Source: a virus. From it: DNA of 31,347 bases. Location of the stretch: the IMG/VR virus record IMGVR_UViG_3300028388_002415, positions 1 through 31,347 of that record; one strand, 5' to 3'. Made by a program: the position numbers and the translations under genes. Below the pieces are notes generated by a model, which saw only the letters and a list, made by a program, of their open reading frames with translations, searched no databases and had not been told where the DNA came from. Positions 22,917 to 29,925 of the stretch are shown here, piece by piece (position 1 is the first letter of the stretch; each line of letters opens with the position of its first letter).

Positions 22917-23160
22917 TTTTATTCAAGAGGACCGCAACACCGGAGAGATTATCCTCTCCAACGGTTCCAATGAGGAGCCGCTGTACAACTTCACTGCTGA
23001 AAAGCTTTCCTTGTGGAAGGTCGAACAGATTCGTAAAGAAGCCGGACTTAGCGTCAATGCTAAGATCGTTTCCGCTTACGAAGATGCTACGGAAACTACC
23101 GAAGAAGGCAGCAAGGAAGAGGACAGCGTACCGGCAGAAGATGCCAACGCTAAGTTTTAA
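22906..23160 (+). pseudogene. Start-less in-frame continuation (84 codons) or readthrough extension
   Basis: Reading on in the frame of the 66-aa gene after its TAA gives SLRSF (the repeat), IQEDRNTGEIILSNGSNEE, PLYNFTAEKLSLWKVEQIR, KEAGLSVNAKIVSAYEDAT, an acidic Ser/Glu linker and DANAKF, then TAA. The composition and G/C-ending codons are clearly those of a protein gene. There is no ATG in this frame; the only weak candidate is a TTG within LSLW. Either it is the 3' part of a broken gene, or it is expressed by readthrough or bypass of the TAA. Confidence 0.55.
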
Positions 23161-23174
23161 GACGTAATGTCTAC

Positions 23175-23212
23175 AGTGGTGGGGTAGTTTAACGGCTGCC
23201 CTGCCACTTTTT
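23175..23212 (+). terminator. Strong terminator with G-U pairs
   Basis: 13-bp stem AGTGGTGGGGTAG/CTGCCCTGCCACT (three G-U pairs) with an 8-nt loop and TTTTT. It ends the transcript covering the start-less frame, so the region is transcribed as a unit. Confidence 0.85.
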
Positions 23213-23253
23213 AACTTACCAAACGTTACCTTTTAACTCAGTAAACTGAGTAA

Positions 23254-23515
23254 TTTGTTTAAAAGAATTGAATCATGCTAACCACACAAGAAGCATGGGA
23301 TAAACTCCCACAGAATTTTAAAGATAAAGTTATATTGACCTACATAAACACAGGTATTACACCTGCTGCTTTAATCATAGGAATGTATGTATTGAACCAT
23401 ACCGATGGTTCAGCGGAGATAGTAAAAACAGAACTAGAGTTGATTCTTATTAATGAAACTCAAGCTAATTAGATACTTGAGTCTAAGAATTGATTCGTTT
23501 GTTTAAGAGAATTGA
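23254..23515 (+). repeat. Direct repeats flanking the 65-aa gene
   Basis: TTTGTTTAAAAGAATTGA (23254-23271), just before the ATG, recurs as TTTGTTTAAGAGAATTGA (23498-23515), 26 nt after the stop, with 17 of 18 bases the same. The second copy precedes no gene on the plus strand. Confidence 0.6.
23275..23472 (+). CDS. Small helical protein
   Basis: 65 aa (MLTTQEAWDKLPQNFKDKVI...), an N-terminal helix, a hydrophobic middle (TPAALIIGMYVLNHTDG) and a C-terminal helix. A hairpin ACTCAG-TAAA-CTGAGT lies in its leader (23237-23252). Flanked by direct repeats. The function is unknown; a weak membrane association is possible. Confidence 0.5.
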   Translation: MLTTQEAWDKLPQNFKDKVILTYINTGITPAALIIGMYVLNHTDGSAEIVKTELELILINETQAN

Positions 23516-23529
23516 TCGCTACTGCGTTT

Positions 23530-23540
23530 TCGCTTCGCTC
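23530..23540 (+). repeat. TCGCTTCGCTC repeat at the 3' end of the RepL-like gene
   Basis: Exact copy, followed by TCTTTTT, 10 nt before the stop codon of the leftward RepL-like gene. The orientation is the same as all other exact copies. Confidence 0.7.
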
Positions 23541-23549
23541 TCTTTTTAC

Positions 23550-24104
23550 CTAATGTTGTTTCATTATATCTCTTATTCGTTCAGGAGTGAAGAAATCATC
23601 TGGATCAATCTCTTTACCTGAATCTATAAGTTTATCATATTCTTTGCATGTTTTAAAGAAATTGATAACATTACCTTTAAGAATCTTAAAAGGATTAATT
23701 CTGTATTTATTACGACCTTTTATTCTAGCTAATATATTTAGCTCAATAAATTTATTAATAGCTTTTTGATAAGTTTTACGATCCATCATGTGTTCATAAT
23801 CTGAATACTGTATTGTTGGACGTAATTCATACTCGGAAAGATTATCAATAATTTTAATCAATAGTGCAGGTTGATGTGCAGAATCCATCTTTAGAAATTC
23901 ATCAGATAAGTCTCTATAGATATTAAGGTAGCGTCTACCTACAATATTTTCAGTATACTCAATTCCTTTATGAGTGAGTTTACCTGAATCATCATATTGA
24001 TTAGGATGCTTTCTTTTAATCTTGAAGTCGTAATCAGACATTGGTCGATCAATTTCTATACTAACGCTAAAGTCTTTAAGCAAGTTTTTGTAACTTGTTT
24101 CCAT
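23550..24104 (-). CDS. RepL-like winged-helix replication or regulatory protein
   Basis: 184 aa, the only leftward gene in the right half. Residues about 105-145 (KTYQKAINKFIELNILARIK, GRNKYRINPFKILKGNVINF) show helix, turn, recognition helix and wing ending in INPF..LKGN, the arrangement of RepL plasmid initiators and related winged-helix proteins. The first 100 residues are charged and mixed alpha/beta. RepL-like genes are reported in some crAss-like phages, where plasmid-like replication has been suggested. Here it faces a non-coding region of about 560 nt that could contain its target. A winged-helix transcription factor is the main alternative. Confidence 0.65.
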   Translation of the reverse strand: METSYKNLLKDFSVSIEIDRPMSDYDFKIKRKHPNQYDDSGKLTHKGIEYTENIVGRRYLNIYRDLSDEFLKMDSAHQPALLIKIIDNLSEYELRPTIQYSDYEHMMDRKTYQKAINKFIELNILARIKGRNKYRINPFKILKGNVINFFKTCKEYDKLIDSGKEIDPDDFFTPERIRDIMKQH

Positions 24105-24135
24105 AATATAATTTATTTATTAAATATGTTTTTTA

Positions 24136-24172
24136 GCAGGAGTGATCAATGGGATTACTCCTGCCTTTGTTT
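24136..24172 (+). terminator. Terminator-like hairpin upstream of the RepL-like gene
   Basis: GCAGGAGT (24136-24143) pairs with ACTCCTGC (24157-24164), 13-nt loop, tail CTTTGTTTT on the plus strand. It could stop rightward transcripts antisense to the RepL-like gene, or act in its leader. Confidence 0.55.
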
Positions 24173-24564
24173 TATCCAACATGTAGGATATAATAAAAGT
24201 TTTTTACATTAAAATAGGTAATGTTTTATCCATACCCACTACTATTACAAAATGGTCAAAAAATGAGTGTAAGTAATTGATTCTTAATAAGTTACAAAGG
24301 TTAGTTAAAGTAAATTCTAGGAGTATAATATATATTATAGGGACTGATTTTGATGAGTTAGTTGAGTTAATTCATAGGACTCAAACCCCCTTAAACAATC
24401 AATAATCAAACCTTTAACTCCAATTATTTCCCTACACACATTAACTATAAAATTAATTCAACTGTAACTGACACTGCTTTTAACCCTAATTCTATCATTA
24501 TAACTACTAATAACACTACTTAATCTAATCTTTTGCTTTAATTAACTACGGCAGTATTAAAGAA

Positions 24565-24632
24565 GCCTATGCATGTAATGTCAGTAGCCTTTATGAATAA
24601 CACAAACTGCTGACGTATTTATAGGCGTTATT
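24565..24632 (+). promoter_or_regulatory. Pseudoknotted leader of the 24668 operon
   Basis: GCCTAT/ATAGGC (24565-24570, 24621-24626) encloses GTCAG/CTGAC (24580-24584, 24610-24614). The loop carries AATAAC (24596-24601), which pairs with GTTATT (24627-24632) right after the outer stem. The start codon lies 35 nt downstream. Confidence 0.45.
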
Positions 24633-24667
24633 AATCTTTATGCTACCGAAGTATTAAATAAATAATT

Positions 24668-24922
24668 ATGAACATCAAAAAATCAGCTAAAAGAATCGAA
24701 TGGATAGAGTTAGACAAAAACAATCTACCTAAACTAGAAGATTCGGATTATGGCTATATAGGTATTCAACTAGACCCTGAATCTTCCAATTACAAAGAGA
24801 AGCGATATGGGAGTTGGTTTGATATAGTAGATGATGAAATCAATCTAGTCTACAGTTATCATTATTTCAAATGCACTCATTATATACCTGTAAATTCACT
24901 TCCACATCCTTTAATTGAATAA
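24668..24922 (+). CDS. Small unknown protein
   Basis: 84 aa. Beta-rich with many Tyr and Asp (DSDYGYIGIQLDPESSNY, INLVYSYHYFKCTHYIPVN). First gene of the right-hand operon. Not recognised. Confidence 0.55.
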   Translation: MNIKKSAKRIEWIELDKNNLPKLEDSDYGYIGIQLDPESSNYKEKRYGSWFDIVDDEINLVYSYHYFKCTHYIPVNSLPHPLIE

Positions 24923-24961
24923 AGAAAAGTCGGACATTCTTTTTATTAAATCACAAATACT

Positions 24962-25111
24962 ATGAATAAAAAGGAGAAAATTCAAGAATTAGAAGAATTA
25001 TTACAAGATGCAGAAGCTTCACTCAATCAACTGGGAATTCTAGCAGATATGTATAATTTTATCAAAACAGATGATAATAAAACATATCACAAAACACTCC
25101 ATTATGTTTAA
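24962..25111 (+). CDS. Small coiled-coil protein
   Basis: 49 aa (MNKKEKIQELEELLQDAEAS...), one amphipathic helix with heptads followed by a short basic tail. The final codons overlap the next start (ATGTTTAA), so the two are coupled. Confidence 0.5.
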   Translation: MNKKEKIQELEELLQDAEASLNQLGILADMYNFIKTDDNKTYHKTLHYV

Positions 25112-25520
25112 ATATTTTATTAAAGAAATGGAACAATATCCTAGTTCTATTTCATCTCACTTTAAAATGACCAAAGGATGGGGTAATGGCTATGTTATTA
25201 TTCCAAAAGATCATTGGTTACATGGAATTCATTATAATGATGTATCTCTACACATAGAAGTACATGGAGGACTTACATTCTCTAATTACACTAAAGTATT
25301 AAAACCAAAGACTAAGGATCATTCTTGGTGTTTTGGGTTCGATACAGCTCATTTTGGAGACTCTCTAAAGAATTGGCCTAAAGAAAAGGTTTTGAAAGAG
25401 ACTGAAGCATTAGCTCGTCAGTTATGGAATCTAAAGCTTTGGGAAAAAGAAACATCAGAATACGATTCAAACATTCATTGTGAAGTCTGCGCTAATACAC
25501 AAGATGCATGTTTTTGCTAA
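25104..25520 (+). CDS. Conserved phage protein with HGGLTFS and GFDTAH motifs
   Basis: 138 aa from ATG 25104, which overlaps the preceding stop; the in-frame ATG at 25071 would lie deep in the upstream gene. Ordered motifs GWGNGYVIIPKDHW, LHIEVHGGLTFS, WCFGFDTAHFGDSL and an end helix (KETEALARQLWNL) define a small phage family I recognise but whose function is not known to me. The C-terminus adds CEVCANTQDACFC, a four-cysteine set able to bind one zinc. Confidence 0.65.
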   Translation: MFKYFIKEMEQYPSSISSHFKMTKGWGNGYVIIPKDHWLHGIHYNDVSLHIEVHGGLTFSNYTKVLKPKTKDHSWCFGFDTAHFGDSLKNWPKEKVLKETEALARQLWNLKLWEKETSEYDSNIHCEVCANTQDACFC

Positions 25521-25532
25521 ACAATAAATACT

Positions 25533-25787
25533 ATGACTAGAGCAGATTATTTCTTTTTAGCTGGACCAGCCATTTTATTCCTATTATGGCTGTTTTATCC
25601 TTGGTATATTATATTAACCAAAGGATTTGATTACTTAATGGATAATGACGAAACCTTTACAGAATACATTGCTAATATATCCTTTATTATACAAGTAGTA
25701 ATAGCTGTAGTAGGACTTGGCAGTGGTATTCTTTTAGTAGTTGAATATATAGGTAGATTTATCTATCACTGGATTAATTCTTTTTAA
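25533..25787 (+). CDS. Small membrane protein, two transmembrane segments
   Basis: 84 aa. Segments at residues about 8-28 (LAGPAILFLLWLFYPWYI) and 48-72 (ISFIIQVVIAVVGLGSGILL) are long and hydrophobic enough to cross the membrane; the loop between them is acidic. Phage inner-membrane proteins of this size often alter host envelope functions. No specific family. Confidence 0.6.
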   Translation: MTRADYFFLAGPAILFLLWLFYPWYIILTKGFDYLMDNDETFTEYIANISFIIQVVIAVVGLGSGILLVVEYIGRFIYHWINSF

Positions 25788-25797
25788 CAACTCAATC

Positions 25798-26052
25798 ATG
25801 GAAATTTCAATCAATGATGATTATGCATGTGCATCTACATCAGAAGATGATCCTTTTAAATTGACTTTTTATTACGGATATGAATACATTTATCCACCAA
25901 CTAAAGAATGGTGCTTTATGGTATGGAAAGAAGGTCAGCTAGTAAAAAAATTAACAACTAGTGATTTACAGCAAGCCTGTAAGAACAATCTTGATTCACC
26001 GGAAAAGTTTCTTTTACAAGGAATGATGATGTATTTCCTACAATCGTTATAA
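25798..26052 (+). CDS. Small unknown protein
   Basis: 84 aa. Beta-rich aromatic middle (KLTFYYGYEYIYPPTKEW, FMVWKEGQLVKKL) and a helical end. It starts 10 nt after the membrane protein gene and ends 3 nt before the next. Confidence 0.5.
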   Translation: MEISINDDYACASTSEDDPFKLTFYYGYEYIYPPTKEWCFMVWKEGQLVKKLTTSDLQQACKNNLDSPEKFLLQGMMMYFLQSL

Positions 26053-26055
26053 ACT

Positions 26056-26241
26056 ATGAAACAGTCTGAATTAATCAAAGAACTAAACAAAGTTTTTGAT
26101 AAACTTAGCGTAAAAGAACAACTTAAAATACTTACGGAAATGTATATCTTTACTAAAGAAGAAGAGAAAGATATTTCTGATGAAGTAGTTCAAAAATCCA
26201 AAGAACGTATCCGTAAGAAACTCTTCGGAAGTTCTAAATAA
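26056..26241 (+). CDS. Small charged helical protein
   Basis: 61 aa, nearly all helix and highly charged (LIKELNKVFDKLSVKEQLKI, KSKERIRKKLFGSSK). A possible coiled-coil partner of a neighbour. Confidence 0.5.
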   Translation: MKQSELIKELNKVFDKLSVKEQLKILTEMYIFTKEEEKDISDEVVQKSKERIRKKLFGSSK

Positions 26242-26263
26242 TTAATTAATTAAATCTAAGACA

Positions 26264-26446
26264 ATGAAATCTTCAACAGTTCTAGGTATTATAACATTTG
26301 CAATTATTTTACTTGTTGGAAGTGTTTACATTACCCAACTAACATGGAATTATCTTTTTCCTTCCATCTTAGAAGGAAATATTACATTAACACAAGCATT
26401 TCTTTTACTTGTATTAGGTAGACTATTAACCTATTCAAGTAAATAA
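26264..26446 (+). CDS. Small membrane protein
   Basis: 60 aa. One clear transmembrane segment at residues 6-25 (LGIITFAIILLVGSVYITQL) and a second weaker one at 43-56 (TQAFLLLVLGRLL). Function unknown. Confidence 0.55.
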   Translation: MKSSTVLGIITFAIILLVGSVYITQLTWNYLFPSILEGNITLTQAFLLLVLGRLLTYSSK

Positions 26447-26469
26447 TTAATCAATTAAACGCTACAGCA

Positions 26470-27246
26470 ATGCTAAAGCAACACACAGTAGTTATGCTTC
26501 CTACTAATGAAAAAGCAGTAATCGGGGAATATGCAATTATGAAGAATTCTGCACCAGGTATGGACACATACCTTAGTTGTGGAATTCTTCACTCCGAAGG
26601 ATTTAATATGCAATGTGATAAACAACATCTATACATTATAGATGAATCTGCTTCTATCGAAGAAGGAGACTATGGATATGATGGACAAAAAATCTTTCTT
26701 TCTAAAGAACTATATAACGATTATACTCAAGGTGAATTTCTTGATGGATCGGGTAGTTTTATACGTAGCTTTATACAAGGAGACAATGATCGCATTTATC
26801 ATAAAATCATCGCTTCAACAGACCCTTCCCTTTCCCTTCCTTCGCCTTCCACTGCCTTCATTGAAAAGTATTGTGAATTAGGGGGAATTGATGAAGTAAT
26901 GGTAGAGTATTATGAACATACTGTTACATTCATTGACCCACCTAATGGATATTTGTATGGATTTCCTAAAGTTATTCCTGATAAGTTAAAAGATACCGAA
27001 GACATTGCTATTAAATTAGGCTATCCTAAAGAAGTAGCAGATAAATATAACGGTAACTTTGATTGTTGGTATTGGGATCAAACTACCAAATTACTTAAAG
27101 TATCTTCAGATAACACTATCACTATTAAACCAGTAAAAGATCATTACACCAGAGCAGAAGTATTTGAACTATTGAAACAGTTTGCTTTATTTAAAGATAG
27201 TACTTTTGATCAAACAGATAAAAACTGGATTAATAGTATGATCTAA
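26470..27246 (+). CDS. Conserved large accessory protein, unknown function
   Basis: 258 aa. The N-terminal 90 residues are beta-rich. The centre IIASTDPSLSLPSPSTAFIE, then KYCELGGIDEVMVEYYEH, is a pattern I know from many Bacteroidota phage proteins of unknown function (TDPSL.LP.PS..FI.KYC). The C-terminus has aromatic residues and a helix (TRAEVFELLKQFALFKD). The gene is followed by a structured terminator. No catalytic motif seen. Confidence 0.6.
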   Translation: MLKQHTVVMLPTNEKAVIGEYAIMKNSAPGMDTYLSCGILHSEGFNMQCDKQHLYIIDESASIEEGDYGYDGQKIFLSKELYNDYTQGEFLDGSGSFIRSFIQGDNDRIYHKIIASTDPSLSLPSPSTAFIEKYCELGGIDEVMVEYYEHTVTFIDPPNGYLYGFPKVIPDKLKDTEDIAIKLGYPKEVADKYNGNFDCWYWDQTTKLLKVSSDNTITIKPVKDHYTRAEVFELLKQFALFKDSTFDQTDKNWINSMI

Positions 27247-27252
27247 AAATAT

Positions 27253-27310
27253 AGAGAGTCGGGGAAACATTGTCATTATAAGCGATGGGGGCATCCCTGG
27301 CTCTCTTTTT
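27253..27310 (+). terminator. Multi-helix terminator
   Basis: GAGAGTC/GGCTCTC closes a loop with GGG/CCC and CATTG/CGATG helices; TTTTT follows. Confidence 0.7.
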
Positions 27311-27323
27311 AAAATAATTTAAT

Positions 27324-28232
27324 ATGAGCTACAGAGAAGATTTCGAGAAATGGGTTAAAGATAATAACGTTAAGATAGGAGATGAAGTAAAAATTGTTAA
27401 TATTCATAAACCTAGTGGATGGGTTAATGATTGGGTAGATGAAATGAAATATAATACAGGTAAAACATTTAAAATCATAAGTCTAGAGCATGGTTCATCG
27501 GGGGGTTTAAAACTTGATGAGTATATATATCCTTATACTTGTATAGAAATCATTGGTAAAAATGAACCATCTACATCTTATCAAGAACGATTTCAAAAGT
27601 GGAAAAAGGATAATAATGTAAAGATAGGAGATGAGATCGTAATTGATACTTTACTTATTCATTCTGATTGTCCTGGTATATCCTTAAATAGTATTAATCC
27701 AGGAGAAAAATACACAATAACGGGTTTTTCAGATAACTTTATTAGGATTACTGTAGGTAAAATAGACGCGTATTATGTTCCTTTTGAATGTGTAGAATTA
27801 ATCAAAAATACTCCTAAAGTTTCTTTAACTTCAGAAAAACTTTTAAAGGGGTTTACTGATGAACTACCTGAAACAATAGAGGAATATAAATGGAGCATTC
27901 CTCTTGATTCTCATGAAGTAAGTGAATATGGAGACAGATCAAATCGAAAATCATTTTACGGAATTAGCGGTAAAATAGAACCTCGTGAATACTTTTTACC
28001 AAAACACTTTTTAACCAAAAAAGAAAAATCAAAAATTCTTAACTTTTTAAATAATGACAATGAAATATATCGAACGTCAGAAACAATCCCAGGAGGAGTT
28101 GAAGGAAATTCAATTGAATCTTCTAGTACGGGAGAACAAGCAACAATTAGCGGCAGATATTCTGGCAACGGAATCTCTTATGGTAAAGTTAGAGCTAGAA
28201 CTAGAAGTTTTAAAAAATCAAAAAAATCTTAA
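27324..28232 (+). CDS. Unknown protein with a tandem duplicated domain
   Basis: 302 aa. Residues 1-80 and 84-165 are two copies of one domain: SYREDFEKWVKDNNVKIGDE against SYQERFQKWKKDNNVKIGDE, each followed by beta strands and an I(E/Y).(I/Y).Y...CIEII / VPFECVELI end. The third part (residues 185-245) is different (WSIPLDSHEVSEYGDRSNRK, then FLPKHFLTKKEK). The last 59 codons (28054-28230) overlap the next gene out of frame and look less protein-like (Ser/Gly/Thr then Arg/Lys), so the natural end may lie earlier or a frameshift has changed it. Confidence 0.6.
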   Translation: MSYREDFEKWVKDNNVKIGDEVKIVNIHKPSGWVNDWVDEMKYNTGKTFKIISLEHGSSGGLKLDEYIYPYTCIEIIGKNEPSTSYQERFQKWKKDNNVKIGDEIVIDTLLIHSDCPGISLNSINPGEKYTITGFSDNFIRITVGKIDAYYVPFECVELIKNTPKVSLTSEKLLKGFTDELPETIEEYKWSIPLDSHEVSEYGDRSNRKSFYGISGKIEPREYFLPKHFLTKKEKSKILNFLNNDNEIYRTSETIPGGVEGNSIESSSTGEQATISGRYSGNGISYGKVRARTRSFKKSKKS

Positions 28233-28323
28233 TTTTAAAGAGATAGTTGCCATTAAAGGTAAAATTCAAGCCTATAAAGATGGGATTGAAGAACTTAGAG
28301 TTCTAGAAAAAGAACTATTTTAA
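28054..28323 (+). CDS. Coiled-coil protein
   Basis: 89 aa, continuous amphipathic helix (ERQKQSQEELKEIQLNLLVR, LELELEVLKNQKNLNFKEI, IQAYKDGIEELRVLEKELF). It is almost certainly a real coiled-coil gene although its first 179 nt overlap the 302-aa frame. Confidence 0.6.
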   Translation: MTMKYIERQKQSQEELKEIQLNLLVRENKQQLAADILATESLMVKLELELEVLKNQKNLNFKEIVAIKGKIQAYKDGIEELRVLEKELF

Positions 28324-28330
28324 AAAGCTG

Positions 28331-28387
28331 CTATACTTGACAGTATAGATTTAGGGGTGGTAACAAAAGAGTTGCTGCCCCTATTTA
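28331..28387 (+). terminator. Hairpin pair, probable terminator
   Basis: CTATACT-TGAC-AGTATAG (28331-28348), then AGGGGTGGTAAC/GTTGCTGCCCCT (28353-28364, 28371-28382), with tandem G-U pairs like the terminator at 23175-23212. The following T tract is weak (ATTTAATT). Confidence 0.6.
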
Positions 28388-28401
28388 ATTAATTTTAGTT
28401 T

Positions 28402-28572
28402 ATGCGCCTCTTTCTCAATACAATACTGTTATTATTAATCTTAGGTATACTCATACATGAGATATGCTTTACCTATTCTATAGATATAGTAAAATCATTC
28501 TATTGTATTATATTTCTTTACGCTATAAATCATAAAAATGAGCAACTTAAAGCAAATAAGCAAAGACCTTGA
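28402..28572 (+). CDS. Small membrane protein
   Basis: 56 aa (MRLFLNTILLLLILGILIHE...), two hydrophobic stretches (residues 3-18 and 26-42) and a polar, basic tail. It overlaps the next gene by 35 nt. Could be a signal-anchored peptide. Confidence 0.5.
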   Translation: MRLFLNTILLLLILGILIHEICFTYSIDIVKSFYCIIFLYAINHKNEQLKANKQRP

Positions 28573-28855
28573 ATATTTATATTCCAAGATTAATTGGGAA
28601 GCTTCTAACATGGACGCGGAAGCTATTCGTATTATGAATGAGCTAGGGGGAAACATTAAAGAAGCAGTTGAACAGAAGGATAAAGCTATTAAAGCTTTAC
28701 ATTCACATTATCTTGCCGAAATAGATAGAGCCACTGAAATAGCTAAAGAACATGATAGCGAAGTTATCATTTTGGCTTCATTAGCAAGAAGAGATGTATT
28801 TTATGATTTTACCCATAACCTAGCAAAAATCCTTAATAATGAGCCTATTGAATAA
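28538..28855 (+). CDS. Helical protein, unknown
   Basis: 105 aa, almost all helix with heptads (LKQISKDLEYLYSKINWEAS, KEAVEQKDKAIKALHSHYL). Overlaps genes on both sides (35 and 17 nt). Confidence 0.5.
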   Translation: MSNLKQISKDLEYLYSKINWEASNMDAEAIRIMNELGGNIKEAVEQKDKAIKALHSHYLAEIDRATEIAKEHDSEVIILASLARRDVFYDFTHNLAKILNNEPIE

Positions 28856-29213
28856 TATCTCCGAATCAACAGTAGCAATTGAAATTACATCTGTAACTCA
28901 ATACTATGCTATTCTTTCTGCTTTATGTAGAGAGTATATAGAAGATATTGCATCACCGCTTATTATCTTTTCTGATATTGATGAGCTTCCTGACAATGTC
29001 CGACGAATGATGTCTTATGCTGGAATGAATAATCGTCAAGTGTTGGATTTTAATAAGGATATAGATCATCCTTGGTATCTCTTTGTAAATAAAGATACAC
29101 ATCTAATGCATCTTTTACCGCAATCAAGTGATGTAATGTCTTACTATCGTCCTGAAAAAACACTTTTCAGAAGAGGTAAATTTATTGGAACTGGTAAATC
29201 TATTTACTTATGA
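28839..29213 (+). CDS. Unknown protein
   Basis: 124 aa, mixed alpha/beta (VTQYYAILSALCREYIED, PLIIFSDIDELPDNVRRMM, HPWYLFVNKDTHLMHLLPQ). The end overlaps the next start (ATGA). No motif. Confidence 0.5.
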   Translation: MSLLNNISESTVAIEITSVTQYYAILSALCREYIEDIASPLIIFSDIDELPDNVRRMMSYAGMNNRQVLDFNKDIDHPWYLFVNKDTHLMHLLPQSSDVMSYYRPEKTLFRRGKFIGTGKSIYL

Positions 29214-29488
29214 TATGTAGAGAAGATAGACTAGAAATTCTAGAGATTCTACGTAAAAGCTTATTTAGTACTCTTTCAATTATGGGAGAGGCCGAACAAG
29301 CTTTAGAAAAATTAAACAATGATTCATCTAGTCATGATAAAGAAAGAGAAACTATCAAACAGTCTATTAATCGTAGAATAGATGAAATAATTGAAATTTA
29401 TAAAGTGTATCAATTATTAAATGGTACATTATCTAAATCATTTCAAGATTTAATAGATAATATTCATCGTTACAAACATAAATTATGA
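29210..29488 (+). CDS. Helical protein, unknown
   Basis: 92 aa, all-helical and charged (REDRLEILEILRKSLFSTLS, KERETIKQSINRRIDEIIE). Coupled by 4-nt overlaps at both ends. Confidence 0.5.
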   Translation: MICREDRLEILEILRKSLFSTLSIMGEAEQALEKLNNDSSSHDKERETIKQSINRRIDEIIEIYKVYQLLNGTLSKSFQDLIDNIHRYKHKL

Positions 29489-29916
29489 CCCCACAAGAAA
29501 TATTAGAAACAAAAGAAGTCCAAGAATGGCTTACCTATTTAGAAGAGAATCCTGAGAAGCATTACACGGGCATGCTTGGCATTTTAGAAGAAAATGAACT
29601 AGAAAAGGGATGCTGTCTTGGGGCTTATCTCTATTTAACTAATAATTATAAAATCATCAATAACAATAAAAGTTGGCTATGTGATCTTAATAATTGTAAA
29701 AAAACCTTAGAAGAATCCTTTTCTAAATTATTTCTACATAGCCCTGAAGGACAATTAAAAGAAGAACTAACAAGAGAAGAAACATTAAAGTATTTTCCTG
29801 ACTATACATTTAACTATAATCCTACCTCTCTAGCAAATCTTAATGATCATGGCGCTAAATGGCCTGAAATAGCCAAATTCATTAGAGAGAATCCTGAATT
29901 AGTATTTCAATCGTAA
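29485..29916 (+). CDS. Phage protein of the CCLG / LND-G-W-EIA family
   Basis: 143 aa. Ordered motifs GMLGILEENELEKGCCLGAY, HSPEGQL and LANLNDHGAKWPEIAKFIRE match a common small phage family: a glycine turn with CCLG, a central Pro/Leu helix, then LnD.g..f.eIA..I. Its biochemical role is not established. Linked to the gene before it by a 4-nt overlap. Confidence 0.65.
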   Translation: MTPQEILETKEVQEWLTYLEENPEKHYTGMLGILEENELEKGCCLGAYLYLTNNYKIINNNKSWLCDLNNCKKTLEESFSKLFLHSPEGQLKEELTREETLKYFPDYTFNYNPTSLANLNDHGAKWPEIAKFIRENPELVFQS

Positions 29917-29925
29917 TAATAAATA

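Larger units (their letters stand above)
24105..24667. other. Long AT-rich non-coding region (possible origin or control region)
   Basis: No convincing gene on either strand. It holds a terminator-like hairpin (24136-24172), an ATCC/GGAT mini-hairpin, a long-range imperfect inverted repeat (GTTGAGTTAATT near 24361 and AATTAATTCAAC near 24453), a G-poor stretch 24390-24530, and a pseudoknotted element at the right end. Divergent to a RepL-like gene on the left and an operon on the right. No clear iteron array is seen, so origin function is a guess. Confidence 0.4.

Noticed and set aside
22880-23167. 95-codon plus-strand frame over the start-less region
   Set aside because: Arg/Pro/Ser-rich, and a shadow of the much better in-frame continuation at 22906-23160.
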